From IMG/VR virus record IMGVR_UViG_3300012582_000005, positions 64,001 through 128,000 of that record: a stretch of 64,000 nucleotides of DNA; one strand, 5' to 3'. This stretch comes from a virus. The notes beneath the pieces are model-generated. The model searched no databases and was not told the DNA's origin. It saw only the letters and a program-made list of their open reading frames with translations. Below are positions 57,077 through 64,000 of the stretch, in pieces (the first letter of the stretch is position 1; each line of letters begins with the position of its first letter). The position numbers and the translations under genes were made by a program.

Positions 57077-58564
57077 TTACAAATTATTCAATTCATCTTC
57101 TAATTTCTTAAGCTCTTTTTCTACCTCTTTTAAATCATTTTTCGCATTATCCATTAATCCCTTATAATGCTTTCTCTGTGCATACACATCTTCCAAAAAC
57201 CCTACAGTAACAGATTTCTCATTACTAAATACCGCACCATTAACACAAACAATATCAGTTTCTTCAATTTTATTAATTACACCATCAAATTCAGCATAAC
57301 CCAAATCATCTTTTAATTGAAATCCTCTAAATGTTTCAGGCGCAATATTCAACTCCATCTGAGTTCGCGGATATAGTGAAGCAAAGTCATATGTTGCTAT
57401 CCACTCTTGTAGTCCTTTTTCTGGGCTTTTTACATAACCCCCTGCAATAGTTTCAGCAGCATCATCTTCAAAATCTTTACAAAGAACTATGTTCTTTTCT
57501 TCTCTAAATTTACCTCTTAAAAATCCTTCAGTGGAAACCAAAGTTGCATTAAGATTTTTATATGCAAAATCACATAATCTAATTTTAGAAAGATTGGCCA
57601 TTGAAATTATAATATCCAACAATCTAGTCTTTTCGTGAATCATTCTAACAAGTATAGTATCAACAGCATTATAAAAAGCATACTCTACAAAATTGTTTTC
57701 ATACATATCCTGTAAAGAACCTTCGTAATGATGTTTAGATATATTTTTGAATAAGTGTCTACCTACCCAATCTAAGCTATTACTTTCTTTAACTTTTACG
57801 AACTGATTCCAAGGCTTCTTCCAAATTTCCATATAGTCAATTACCAATCTATGAGCAGGAACTTCATATGGTGTACCAAATACTTTCTCCAATCTTTTAG
57901 TAGGACTGGATACCGATGGATCAATACCCAATCTTCTACAACGATTAATTAAAAATGTCCAGTCGTAATCTACGAAATTCCATCCTGTAATAACAGGCAT
58001 CTTTGGAATCAAATCATGAAATAAATATTTCATCATTTCCTTTTCTGGATTATCATATCCACCAAAATATTTATATTTCAATTTTATTTTTAAATTGAAA
58101 TCTTTAAAATGGTTTTCAATATCATCCTTTACTTTCTCTAACTCTTGTTGTGTTAGAGGTTTCAATCCTAATATCAATACATTATCATCATTTACAATTG
58201 CAACTGTTAGTACTCTGGTTGTAGCATCTTTAGGATCAACAAATCCTGTAGGAAGGATTTCGGTCTCAATATCTATAAAAAACATTTTAGGATATTGTGG
58301 CGCAAATAATCTATCTTGTTCTTCTTTTTCGAGAGCATCTACAAATTCATATATTGAAAAACGATTCGGATTATTTGTTGGAACTAATTTAACAGCCTTT
58401 TTATCCCACGTTTGATATTTTGGATGTTTATCTTTATCATCAAATGTTGTAGGAACAAATTTCCTTGGATTTTTCCAATTATAATGATTGAACACCACAT
58501 TACCTTGTTCATTAATTTCAGAAATTATTAGCTTTCCAGCTTTGTATTCAAAGTCAAGTACCAT
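57077..58564 (-). CDS. Family B DNA polymerase, N-terminal half of a split enzyme
   Basis: 495 residues, against about 900 for T4 gp43. The exonuclease domain is present: 'MFFIDIETE' (D98/E100), 'ITGWNFVDYDWTFL' and 'EYAFYNAVDTILV'. The palm begins with motif A 'TYDFASLYPRTQMELNIAPETF' (D near 393). The protein stops after 'VYAQRKHYKGLMDNAKNDLKEVEKELKKLEDELNNL', in the fingers, before motifs B and C. A terminator follows, so the missing half (with Y-G-D-T-D-S) must be encoded elsewhere. The Lys/Glu/Leu tail could be a coiled coil that joins the halves. Confidence 0.9.
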   Translation of the reverse strand: MVLDFEYKAGKLIISEINEQGNVVFNHYNWKNPRKFVPTTFDDKDKHPKYQTWDKKAVKLVPTNNPNRFSIYEFVDALEKEEQDRLFAPQYPKMFFIDIETEILPTGFVDPKDATTRVLTVAIVNDDNVLILGLKPLTQQELEKVKDDIENHFKDFNLKIKLKYKYFGGYDNPEKEMMKYLFHDLIPKMPVITGWNFVDYDWTFLINRCRRLGIDPSVSSPTKRLEKVFGTPYEVPAHRLVIDYMEIWKKPWNQFVKVKESNSLDWVGRHLFKNISKHHYEGSLQDMYENNFVEYAFYNAVDTILVRMIHEKTRLLDIIISMANLSKIRLCDFAYKNLNATLVSTEGFLRGKFREEKNIVLCKDFEDDAAETIAGGYVKSPEKGLQEWIATYDFASLYPRTQMELNIAPETFRGFQLKDDLGYAEFDGVINKIEETDIVCVNGAVFSNEKSVTVGFLEDVYAQRKHYKGLMDNAKNDLKEVEKELKKLEDELNNL

Positions 58565-58634
58565 TAGCTTTATTTTTTATTCAGTGTTTATATTATAGAC
58601 TGAATAAAAATATAGTTTAATGTTATTCAAAAAA

Positions 58635-59207
58635 TTAAAATCTTATTCTTGATGTAGTTTGTCCTGTATATGGACTTATAAAAATACTTAATGTTTTAAG
58701 AGTATTATATGATGGATCAATACATTTAATAATATATTCAAAATCTTTATAGTCCTTTTCTCTACCATATGCTAATTTAGCATTAATAATGGATTGTAAT
58801 GTATCAAGTTTCATATCATATTTATCAATATAATCTTTTTCTTCATCATCAACAAATATATCAACAGTAATACCATTAAAAATAAATTTACTACATGAAT
58901 AATTATCATCCGATTCACTTACTTCAAAATCATGTGATATAATTTCTAATATTTCCGATGAAACTATAATATCAATATCTTTAATTTTTCTATCAATAAG
59001 ATTATAAAATTTAAGAACAGTACTACCACCTATAATAATATCATATCTTCTTGATAATTCTTTAATTGAAGTATAAATTTTAGGATCTATATTGGCAGGA
59101 TTTAATTTATATTTTCCACCATCATATAAAGACATAAATCTATGCTTTCTCAAAACCTCTTTAAGTTTTTTTTGTATTATTTTCTTTGCTGTATATGAAT
59201 ATGCCAT
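58635..59207 (-). CDS. Nucleotidyltransferase-fold protein
   Basis: 190 residues. 'YDIIIGGSTVLKFYNLIDRKIKDIDIIV' gives the G-G-S and D-x-D motifs (about 57-80), and 'NGITVDIFVDD' the third Asp, with 'QSIINAKLAYGREKDYKDFEYII' following as in AbiEii/MNT-like enzymes. Substrate unknown; relatives modify tRNA, proteins or small molecules, and some are toxins. Confidence 0.75.
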   Translation of the reverse strand: MAYSYTAKKIIQKKLKEVLRKHRFMSLYDGGKYKLNPANIDPKIYTSIKELSRRYDIIIGGSTVLKFYNLIDRKIKDIDIIVSSEILEIISHDFEVSESDDNYSCSKFIFNGITVDIFVDDEEKDYIDKYDMKLDTLQSIINAKLAYGREKDYKDFEYIIKCIDPSYNTLKTLSIFISPYTGQTTSRIRF

Positions 59208-59215
59208 AAAATAAA

Positions 59216-59242
59216 ATCTCCACTACTTATAGTAATGGAGAT
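59216..59242 (-). terminator. Terminator-like hairpin
   Basis: ATCTCCACTACT / AGTAATGGAGAT with one mismatch and a short TATA loop, between two minus-strand genes. Confidence 0.6.
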
Positions 59243-59266
59243 AGTTAAAGTTTTATAATTGTTAAC

Positions 59267-60031
59267 TTATATACTAAGTTTAGTTCTTACCTCAGATACT
59301 CTATTTAAATAATCTTGTGGTCTACCTTTACCTAAATAAGTATTATAATGAACTTTCCATTGCTTAGACCTAGAATGGATACTATCATGAATATCTAATC
59401 TCTTTATTATTAATAATAATTGTGCTGTTATTGCACCAAAGAAAACATAATTACAGTGTTCCCACTGAACTTGAGTTCTCCAATCTATACCAGTTTTTTG
59501 TTTTATTCTATCTAAATAAGGTTTAAGGTGAGGATGATTTATAACATCTTTTGTAGCATTAAATGCACATCTATCGATTTGCCAAGGGCCTTTACCTTTT
59601 GTACCACCCTGTTTAAAATGATTGGTATAATAACCCAATCTTGATTCTGCCATTGTTATTTCAATTAAAAAATTTAATTTATTTGAATCTAATGGAAGCG
59701 AGTCGTATAAAATATCAAAACTATTCAAAACATTAACTTCAATCATTTCATAATTAATTGATAAATCTTTTGTAGTAAGCTTACAATAATTAGATTCAAA
59801 TTTATGAAAGGTTGGTTTCCTTTTTACAGCTTTTTTACCTTTCTTTTTTACTTTAGTTATAGGCTTTATAACGTTTATTTTTTGTACTTCTTCAATTTTT
59901 TTACCGATTTCTTCACAAACAACATTGTTAGGATTCATCGACATTACATTTTTATCAACAACTACAGGAGATTTTGTTTGTGCTCCTAATAATAAGATTG
60001 TTAATAAAAATAAAATTGTACATTTTCTCAT
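59267..60031 (-). CDS. Exported lytic transglycosylase-like protein
   Basis: 254 residues. An N-terminal signal (MRKCTILFLLTILLLGAQT) is followed by a Lys-rich linker (about 55-75) and a lysozyme-like domain: 'NFLIEITMAESRLGYYTNHFKQGGTKGKGPWQID' with the probable catalytic Glu in 'AESRLG' and the G-P-W-Q-I motif. It would act on peptidoglycan from outside the inner membrane, in lysis, or as a pre-made periplasmic enzyme. Second wall-active enzyme after the GH108 endolysin. Confidence 0.8.
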   Translation of the reverse strand: MRKCTILFLLTILLLGAQTKSPVVVDKNVMSMNPNNVVCEEIGKKIEEVQKINVIKPITKVKKKGKKAVKRKPTFHKFESNYCKLTTKDLSINYEMIEVNVLNSFDILYDSLPLDSNKLNFLIEITMAESRLGYYTNHFKQGGTKGKGPWQIDRCAFNATKDVINHPHLKPYLDRIKQKTGIDWRTQVQWEHCNYVFFGAITAQLLLIIKRLDIHDSIHSRSKQWKVHYNTYLGKGRPQDYLNRVSEVRTKLSI

Positions 60032-60063
60032 AATTTTTACATTTTAGTTAAACATTGAAAAAA

Positions 60064-60270
60064 TTAAAGAACTGCTTTAATTTTTTCTTCTCTTATATTC
60101 TCTAAATATCCACTATAATAAAGAGTATTAAAATATGCATTACTTTCATTAATTCTATTTTCATAGCGATAGGTTATCATATTTTCATATAACCTAAGTA
60201 TCCATTCCTTTGTAATATTTGATTGAATTTCGTCAACTTTACTAATATTTAAATAATATTTTTCTATCAT
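60064..60270 (-). CDS. Small hypothetical protein
   Basis: 68 residues, Tyr/Asn/Ile-rich. Not recognised. Its ATG overlaps the stop of the preceding gene (ATGA). Confidence 0.55.
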   Translation of the reverse strand: MIEKYYLNISKVDEIQSNITKEWILRLYENMITYRYENRINESNAYFNTLYYSGYLENIREEKIKAVL

Positions 60271-60626
60271 TTTACAACTGATTCTATTTTTGCCTTTCTT
60301 GAAACTACGTCTCTATCTTCTAATATGTTGTAAGATTCTAAGGTATTTAAAAGTAATTTTCTAACATTAGAATCTGTAGATACTGCTAAATATGATATAA
60401 TAGAAAGAATTGACTTTCTTCTTTCAGAAGACATTTCATCAAGTTTTTCTAAATTTATTGACTTGTCTTCAAGAATTTCTAGTGGATTAGTCCATGAACC
60501 AACATATCCATAACCATGACCGAAAGTATTCGATGCTGTTGAGTTGTTAGTTATTGAACCATAAGAAGAACTATATTGAACATTTGATATATGTCCTTGT
60601 CCTTGTGTTAACACATTTTTTGCCAT
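60267..60626 (-). CDS. Hypothetical protein with Gly/Ser-rich N-terminus
   Basis: 119 residues. The first 45 are Ser/Gly/Asn/Tyr-rich ('SSSYGSITNNSTASNTFGHGYGYVGSW'), followed by a helical domain ('EMSSERRKSILSIISYLAVSTDSNVRKLLLNTLESY'). Could be a minor virion protein; not recognised. Confidence 0.6.
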   Translation of the reverse strand: MAKNVLTQGQGHISNVQYSSSYGSITNNSTASNTFGHGYGYVGSWTNPLEILEDKSINLEKLDEMSSERRKSILSIISYLAVSTDSNVRKLLLNTLESYNILEDRDVVSRKAKIESVVK

Positions 60627-60695
60627 TTTTAAACATTATTTTCTTATTATAGAAAAAAAATAAATAAAGTTTGTATCATGGTAATAAAGTAAAAA

Positions 60696-60722
60696 ATAAG
60701 GAACTGAATATCAGTTCCTTAT
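60696..60722 (-). terminator. Terminator hairpin
   Basis: AAGGAACTGA / TCAGTTCCTT with a 3-base loop, just downstream of the small membrane protein gene. Confidence 0.75.
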
Positions 60723-60729
60723 AACAAAA

Positions 60730-60999
60730 TTATTTTGAATTTTTATCTCGTTCTTCGTGTACTTTCTCTTTAATATGATCTAATAATTCATCTATATCAA
60801 ATTGCCTTTGTATACACACATATAATATTACACCATACATAATTAATAAAAATAGACTTATTATAACATTTAATAAAAAGAATACTATTATTAAACTTAT
60901 CATATTACGATTCGAATGAATGATTCCAAGCCTATTAAATAGCCAGTATCCTGCGCCCAAATTAAAGAATATAGAAAATAATATTATTTGTGTTATCAT
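60730..60999 (-). CDS. Small membrane protein
   Basis: 89 residues with two to three hydrophobic segments (about 2-22, 32-60) and a charged C-terminal helix. Its ATG overlaps the M16 peptidase stop, so it is translated together with that enzyme and could anchor or regulate it. Confidence 0.65.
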   Translation of the reverse strand: MITQIILFSIFFNLGAGYWLFNRLGIIHSNRNMISLIIVFFLLNVIISLFLLIMYGVILYVCIQRQFDIDELLDHIKEKVHEERDKNSK

Positions 61000-62108
61000 A
61001 TAAGTTCTTTATCTCTATTTTTAATAAATCCATCCAATGAAAAATGTTTATCATACACTTGATATATTTCATCCAATGTTAAAGTTTCAATTTTTTCATT
61101 CAATTTAGCTATATCAGGATTAATAATATCTGATATGTCTGTATATCTATTTATATCTTTTTTCTCTCTCAATATAAGACTACTCTTTCTAACTAACTCA
61201 AGTCTTTGCGGAGTTAGATATTTTTCTTTATTTGAAAGCACTTCTGCTAAAACAGATTCTAATTCATTTACATTTTTATCACTTGTCATTGTAGAAATAT
61301 TCAAATAAGGAAGAGTCCCTAATTTCGATGAATGACAATGTAAATAGTATACAAGTCCTCTTTTCTCTCTAATTTCTTGATATAGTGGTGAATTCAAACC
61401 ACTAATTAACATGCTATTGATAAACATTATAACAGGATAATCTTCCGTTCCTACTGGTAATGGCTTATTCCATATAATACCAGTTTTATCTCCTGGGAAA
61501 TTACCTGGTTCTAAAATAATATCTTTTGAAAATTTCCAATCAGATAAAAGTAATCCACCTCTATCCTTAAAACCAATATTAGCATCCGTAAGCTCAAATG
61601 TTTTTGAAATATTAACGATACAATCAGGCTCTTGATACTGTAGTTTAAAGAAGTCTAAGCAATCTTGATATGTAAAATTTTCAATATCCTCTTTTAATCC
61701 AATAGGGCTATAAGATCCATAATATCTTCTAAAGAAATTTTCGCTATGTGACGAATACTGTTCAGTAAAACCATCCATATATTCTTCGAGAACAATTTTC
61801 TTTTCTTTTTCACAATCTTCTGGTGTAGGAGTAAAATATGATAACCTCTCTATTAAAATGCTTCTAAAAGGTGCTAAATATTTCTCTAATCCTGTAAAAT
61901 AAAAAACTATCTCATTATTATCTGTATAAGCATTCCACGATATACCATTTTCTTGTAAGACATTTTGTAAATCATCAAAATTTTTGCAAAACATATGCTC
62001 CATAAAATGACTAATGCCGTACCAACCTTTTTTTTCTAAGTTAATAGAGCCTTTATATACAAAATATATACCAGATAAGTCTGTGGGATTTTTAAGATTT
62101 ATAATCAT
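60996..62108 (-). CDS. M16-family zinc peptidase
   Basis: 370 residues from ATG at 62108; a TTG lies upstream. The inverted zinc motif H-x-x-E-H is 'GISHFMEHMF' (H34, E37, H38), with the third ligand Glu in 'KKIVLEEYMDG', about 71 residues later. 'SPLYQEIREKRGLVYYLHC' is the family's C-terminal R/Y region. Cellular members degrade small peptides or process precursors. Rare in phages; paired here with a small membrane protein. Confidence 0.88.
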   Translation of the reverse strand: MIINLKNPTDLSGIYFVYKGSINLEKKGWYGISHFMEHMFCKNFDDLQNVLQENGISWNAYTDNNEIVFYFTGLEKYLAPFRSILIERLSYFTPTPEDCEKEKKIVLEEYMDGFTEQYSSHSENFFRRYYGSYSPIGLKEDIENFTYQDCLDFFKLQYQEPDCIVNISKTFELTDANIGFKDRGGLLLSDWKFSKDIILEPGNFPGDKTGIIWNKPLPVGTEDYPVIMFINSMLISGLNSPLYQEIREKRGLVYYLHCHSSKLGTLPYLNISTMTSDKNVNELESVLAEVLSNKEKYLTPQRLELVRKSSLILREKKDINRYTDISDIINPDIAKLNEKIETLTLDEIYQVYDKHFSLDGFIKNRDKELI

Positions 62109-62150
62109 TGAGTTTTGTTTAATTTTGTTATTATACAAACTCTTATTTCA

Positions 62151-62456
62151 TTAGTTTAAGTTTTCTTCGACTTTTTTAAATAATTCTTTGATTGTGAATC
62201 TTTCGTTTAATATTTTTTCTAACTTTGTATCAATTTTCAATTTATAAACACCATCTACTCTTATAAATTCAGTAGTTGCTGAAAAATAAACTATGTTGTT
62301 AAGTCTTGGTCCAATGGATATTCCAACTTCCACCATAGCAATAACTCTATTTGGCATTTTTTCTTTCATTCTAAAATTAAGGTAATACATAAACATTTTG
62401 AATACATATTTTTTACCTCTTATGAAGTCAATTTTACTATTTTCAATTTTTACCAT
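62151..62456 (-). CDS. Hypothetical protein
   Basis: 101 residues, mixed alpha/beta ('MPNRVIAMVEVGISIGPRLNNIVYFSATTEFIRVDGVYKLKID'), ending in a helical 'IKELFKKVEENL'. Not recognised; size and C-terminal pattern recall the small proteins at 17039 and 22608. Confidence 0.55.
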   Translation of the reverse strand: MVKIENSKIDFIRGKKYVFKMFMYYLNFRMKEKMPNRVIAMVEVGISIGPRLNNIVYFSATTEFIRVDGVYKLKIDTKLEKILNERFTIKELFKKVEENLN

Positions 62457-62477
62457 AAATAAACCTTTTAAAATTAT

Positions 62478-64000
62478 CTAAAATCTAAACATATCATAGT
62501 GTGATTGCGTATTTAAATATTGATAGAAGTTTTCTTTTAAATCTCTTTCTAAAATTGTTAATTCTTTAACTGAACAATAAACATCACCATTTTTAAATTT
62601 AACTCGAATGGAATCTCTTCTATATCCATCATTTACACCAATAACTTCACCATAATCATATGGTATAGATTTATCTTTAGTTATAAATTTTATAAGTTTT
62701 TCTATTTTACTTAATTCTCGCAAACGTTTTACTTTAGTTTTAAGTGATAAACAAGTAAACCAATATGGTTCAGCTTGAATATAAATATCATCATCACCAC
62801 TATCTGTTAAAAAACATTTCGATACACCATACTTATTTTCTATTTCATTTTTAGTGACTTTATACATATTAGACTTGCATATTTTTTCAATTATTTTTTT
62901 AGATACCTTTATAGCTATTTTACCTTCGATTAAAGACAAATCGGGATATTTTATAATATATTTTTGAATAACCGTCTCTTCAAATAAATGTTGAGTTCTA
63001 ATAAATTTTTGAATATCAATATTAAATATAATTTCTGGATTTTTTTCTAAAATTATATTTAATAGCTCTTTAGATAGTTGTGTAATATCACTCGAAATTA
63101 CTGTCTGTGGTGCTTCATCAAGAACCATTTTAAAATGTTCTGAACATATAGAATATAATTTAAATTGAGTATATTGTTTTAAATATTGATAAGTATTATC
63201 TACTTCAAAAATTAAATCATCTTTAAATAAATCAAATAAATATACATGATATTCTGTTGGGACTACATCACCAATATGTGATATTATATTAGTATCACTA
63301 TGATTAAATTTAGATTTTAAATTTTTCTTTACGCCTTTAACAGTTATCAATTCATCACTACCTTTGATCAATTTAATATTAAATATAAAATTCTCTTGAT
63401 ATACTCTTCCATAATCAGTATCGTCAATCCAAGCATATCCATTATCATATTTAATTAAAATTAAATCACCAACAGTCAATCTCCTATTAAGTAAGTCTCT
63501 TCTACTATCATAATTTACATTATCATAAATATTTCCATCAGTACCTTTAAAATTAAATTTAAAATTACATTTATTATATGAAGTAAGAACTGGTAAACAT
63601 TTATCATTATTAGAAATATATCCAAAAAATGACATTGTATCAATATATGGCATTTTAGGACAATTTTCCCAATTTATTTTTTCATTTAGATGAAATATAA
63701 TATTTGGATTTTCTATAGTTTTTTTACCATTACTAATAGATACATTTCCACTACCTTGATTATTTTTAAAATACCAACCTCTACTTTTACAATAATTTTT
63801 AACTGCTGATTCAAATAGAGATTTTGTTGTGTATATTCTATCTAAAAATACCGAATCTTCGCCATTGATAGAAGTTTTATCCCATACAATAGCTCTACCA
63901 ATAAGTTTCTTTGTTTCTTTATTTATTAGACACAACATGGAAACATTTTCGTTATCTCTATAAATTTTGAAATAGTCCGAGCTTACGGCTCTCATACAAC
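62478..64000 (-). CDS. Large SCM/DRIY-family paralogue F (5' end beyond the window)
   Basis: At least 506 residues; the frame continues past the window end. The last bases encode C-M-R and a preceding xGT codon compatible with Ser, so the S-C-M-R motif is split by the boundary and the first visible ATG is not the true start. Core motifs: 'YFKIYRDNENVSMLCLIN', 'GRAIVWDKT', 'FLDRIYTTK', 'GWYFKNNQGSG', 'SNGKKTIENPN' and 'MPYIDTMSFF'. The C-terminal 'DYGEVIGVNDGYRRDSIRVKFKNGDVYCSVKEL' is SH3-like. Whether it has the leader cannot be seen. Confidence 0.8.
   Translation of the reverse strand, partial: CMRAVSSDYFKIYRDNENVSMLCLINKETKKLIGRAIVWDKTSINGEDSVFLDRIYTTKSLFESAVKNYCKSRGWYFKNNQGSGNVSISNGKKTIENPNIIFHLNEKINWENCPKMPYIDTMSFFGYISNNDKCLPVLTSYNKCNFKFNFKGTDGNIYDNVNYDSRRDLLNRRLTVGDLILIKYDNGYAWIDDTDYGRVYQENFIFNIKLIKGSDELITVKGVKKNLKSKFNHSDTNIISHIGDVVPTEYHVYLFDLFKDDLIFEVDNTYQYLKQYTQFKLYSICSEHFKMVLDEAPQTVISSDITQLSKELLNIILEKNPEIIFNIDIQKFIRTQHLFEETVIQKYIIKYPDLSLIEGKIAIKVSKKIIEKICKSNMYKVTKNEIENKYGVSKCFLTDSGDDDIYIQAEPYWFTCLSLKTKVKRLRELSKIEKLIKFITKDKSIPYDYGEVIGVNDGYRRDSIRVKFKNGDVYCSVKELTILERDLKENFYQYLNTQSHYDMFRF

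Overview
The window looks like part of a large, very AT-rich genome of a tailed (myovirus, T4-like) bacteriophage that infects a Bacteroidota host. Phage evidence: a gp25/GpW-like baseplate protein at the left edge, a holin-like protein, a GH108 endolysin, an exported transglycosylase-like protein, part of a T4-type family B DNA polymerase, a T4 Rnl1-type RNA ligase, thymidylate synthase, DHFR, dCMP deaminase, a GIY-YIG endonuclease, tRNAs and a tmRNA. Host evidence: NusA reads like Bacteroidota NusA; an exported protein carries a C-terminal region typical of type IX secretion cargo; and 12 sites match the Bacteroidota housekeeping promoter exactly (TTG, 20 bases, TAnnTTTG).

Layout. 1-3.6 kb: baseplate gene, holin-like gene, hypotheticals and an amidoligase-like protein. 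3.7-6 kb: an acidic leader protein, a tRNA block (Phe, His, a Trp-like element, Glu) and the T9SS-cargo-like protein. 6-12.6 kb: a dioxygenase-like protein with Trp-Gly repeats, a guanylate kinase interrupted by a stop codon, NusA and DHFR. 12.7-21.8 kb: first large paralogue, dCMP deaminase, leader proteins, a PD-(D/E)XK nuclease, a structured RNA candidate, an RNA ligase and a Ser-Lys peptidase. 21.9-29 kb: ClpP, small genes, then an NAD module (Nudix/NrtR-like protein, NadM-Nudix, NAMPT). 29-37 kb: GIY-YIG enzyme, second large paralogue, Nudix, a lipoprotein pair, tRNA-Arg, tRNA-Met, tmRNA, CAAX-type protease and endolysin. 37-45 kb: two more large paralogues, phosphatase, thymidylate synthase and thioredoxin. 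45-54 kb: two M20-like peptidases, GrpE, glutamyl-tRNA synthetase and Rnl1. 54-64 kb: two more large paralogues, the N-terminal half of a split DNA polymerase, a nucleotidyltransferase, transglycosylase and M16 peptidase.

Two patterns organise the window. First, about a dozen otherwise unrelated proteins share a short N-terminal leader (M-K-x-[LI]-K-x-F-x-x-F-[LI]-x-E followed by S or G). It resembles the capsid targeting sequence of T4 internal head proteins and ends at the (I/L)-x-E consensus cut by T4 prohead protease. These genes are mostly preceded by a T[TA]ATATATA motif like a late promoter, while the 12 host-type promoters sit, with one ambiguous exception, before genes without a clear leader. 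I infer a set of packaged, probably injected proteins. Second, six large proteins (523 to 772 residues where complete) share a core with invariant S-C-M, AI[VI]W, DRIY and P-Y-x-D motifs and differ at the C-terminus; three of the five with visible N-termini carry the leader. Together these may form an undescribed virion-delivered effector system.

The phage also brings much host-like machinery: NusA, GluRS with an odd tRNA-Glu, tmRNA plus ClpP, GrpE, several peptidases and NAD salvage enzymes. All calls come from reading the sequence; no database search was run.
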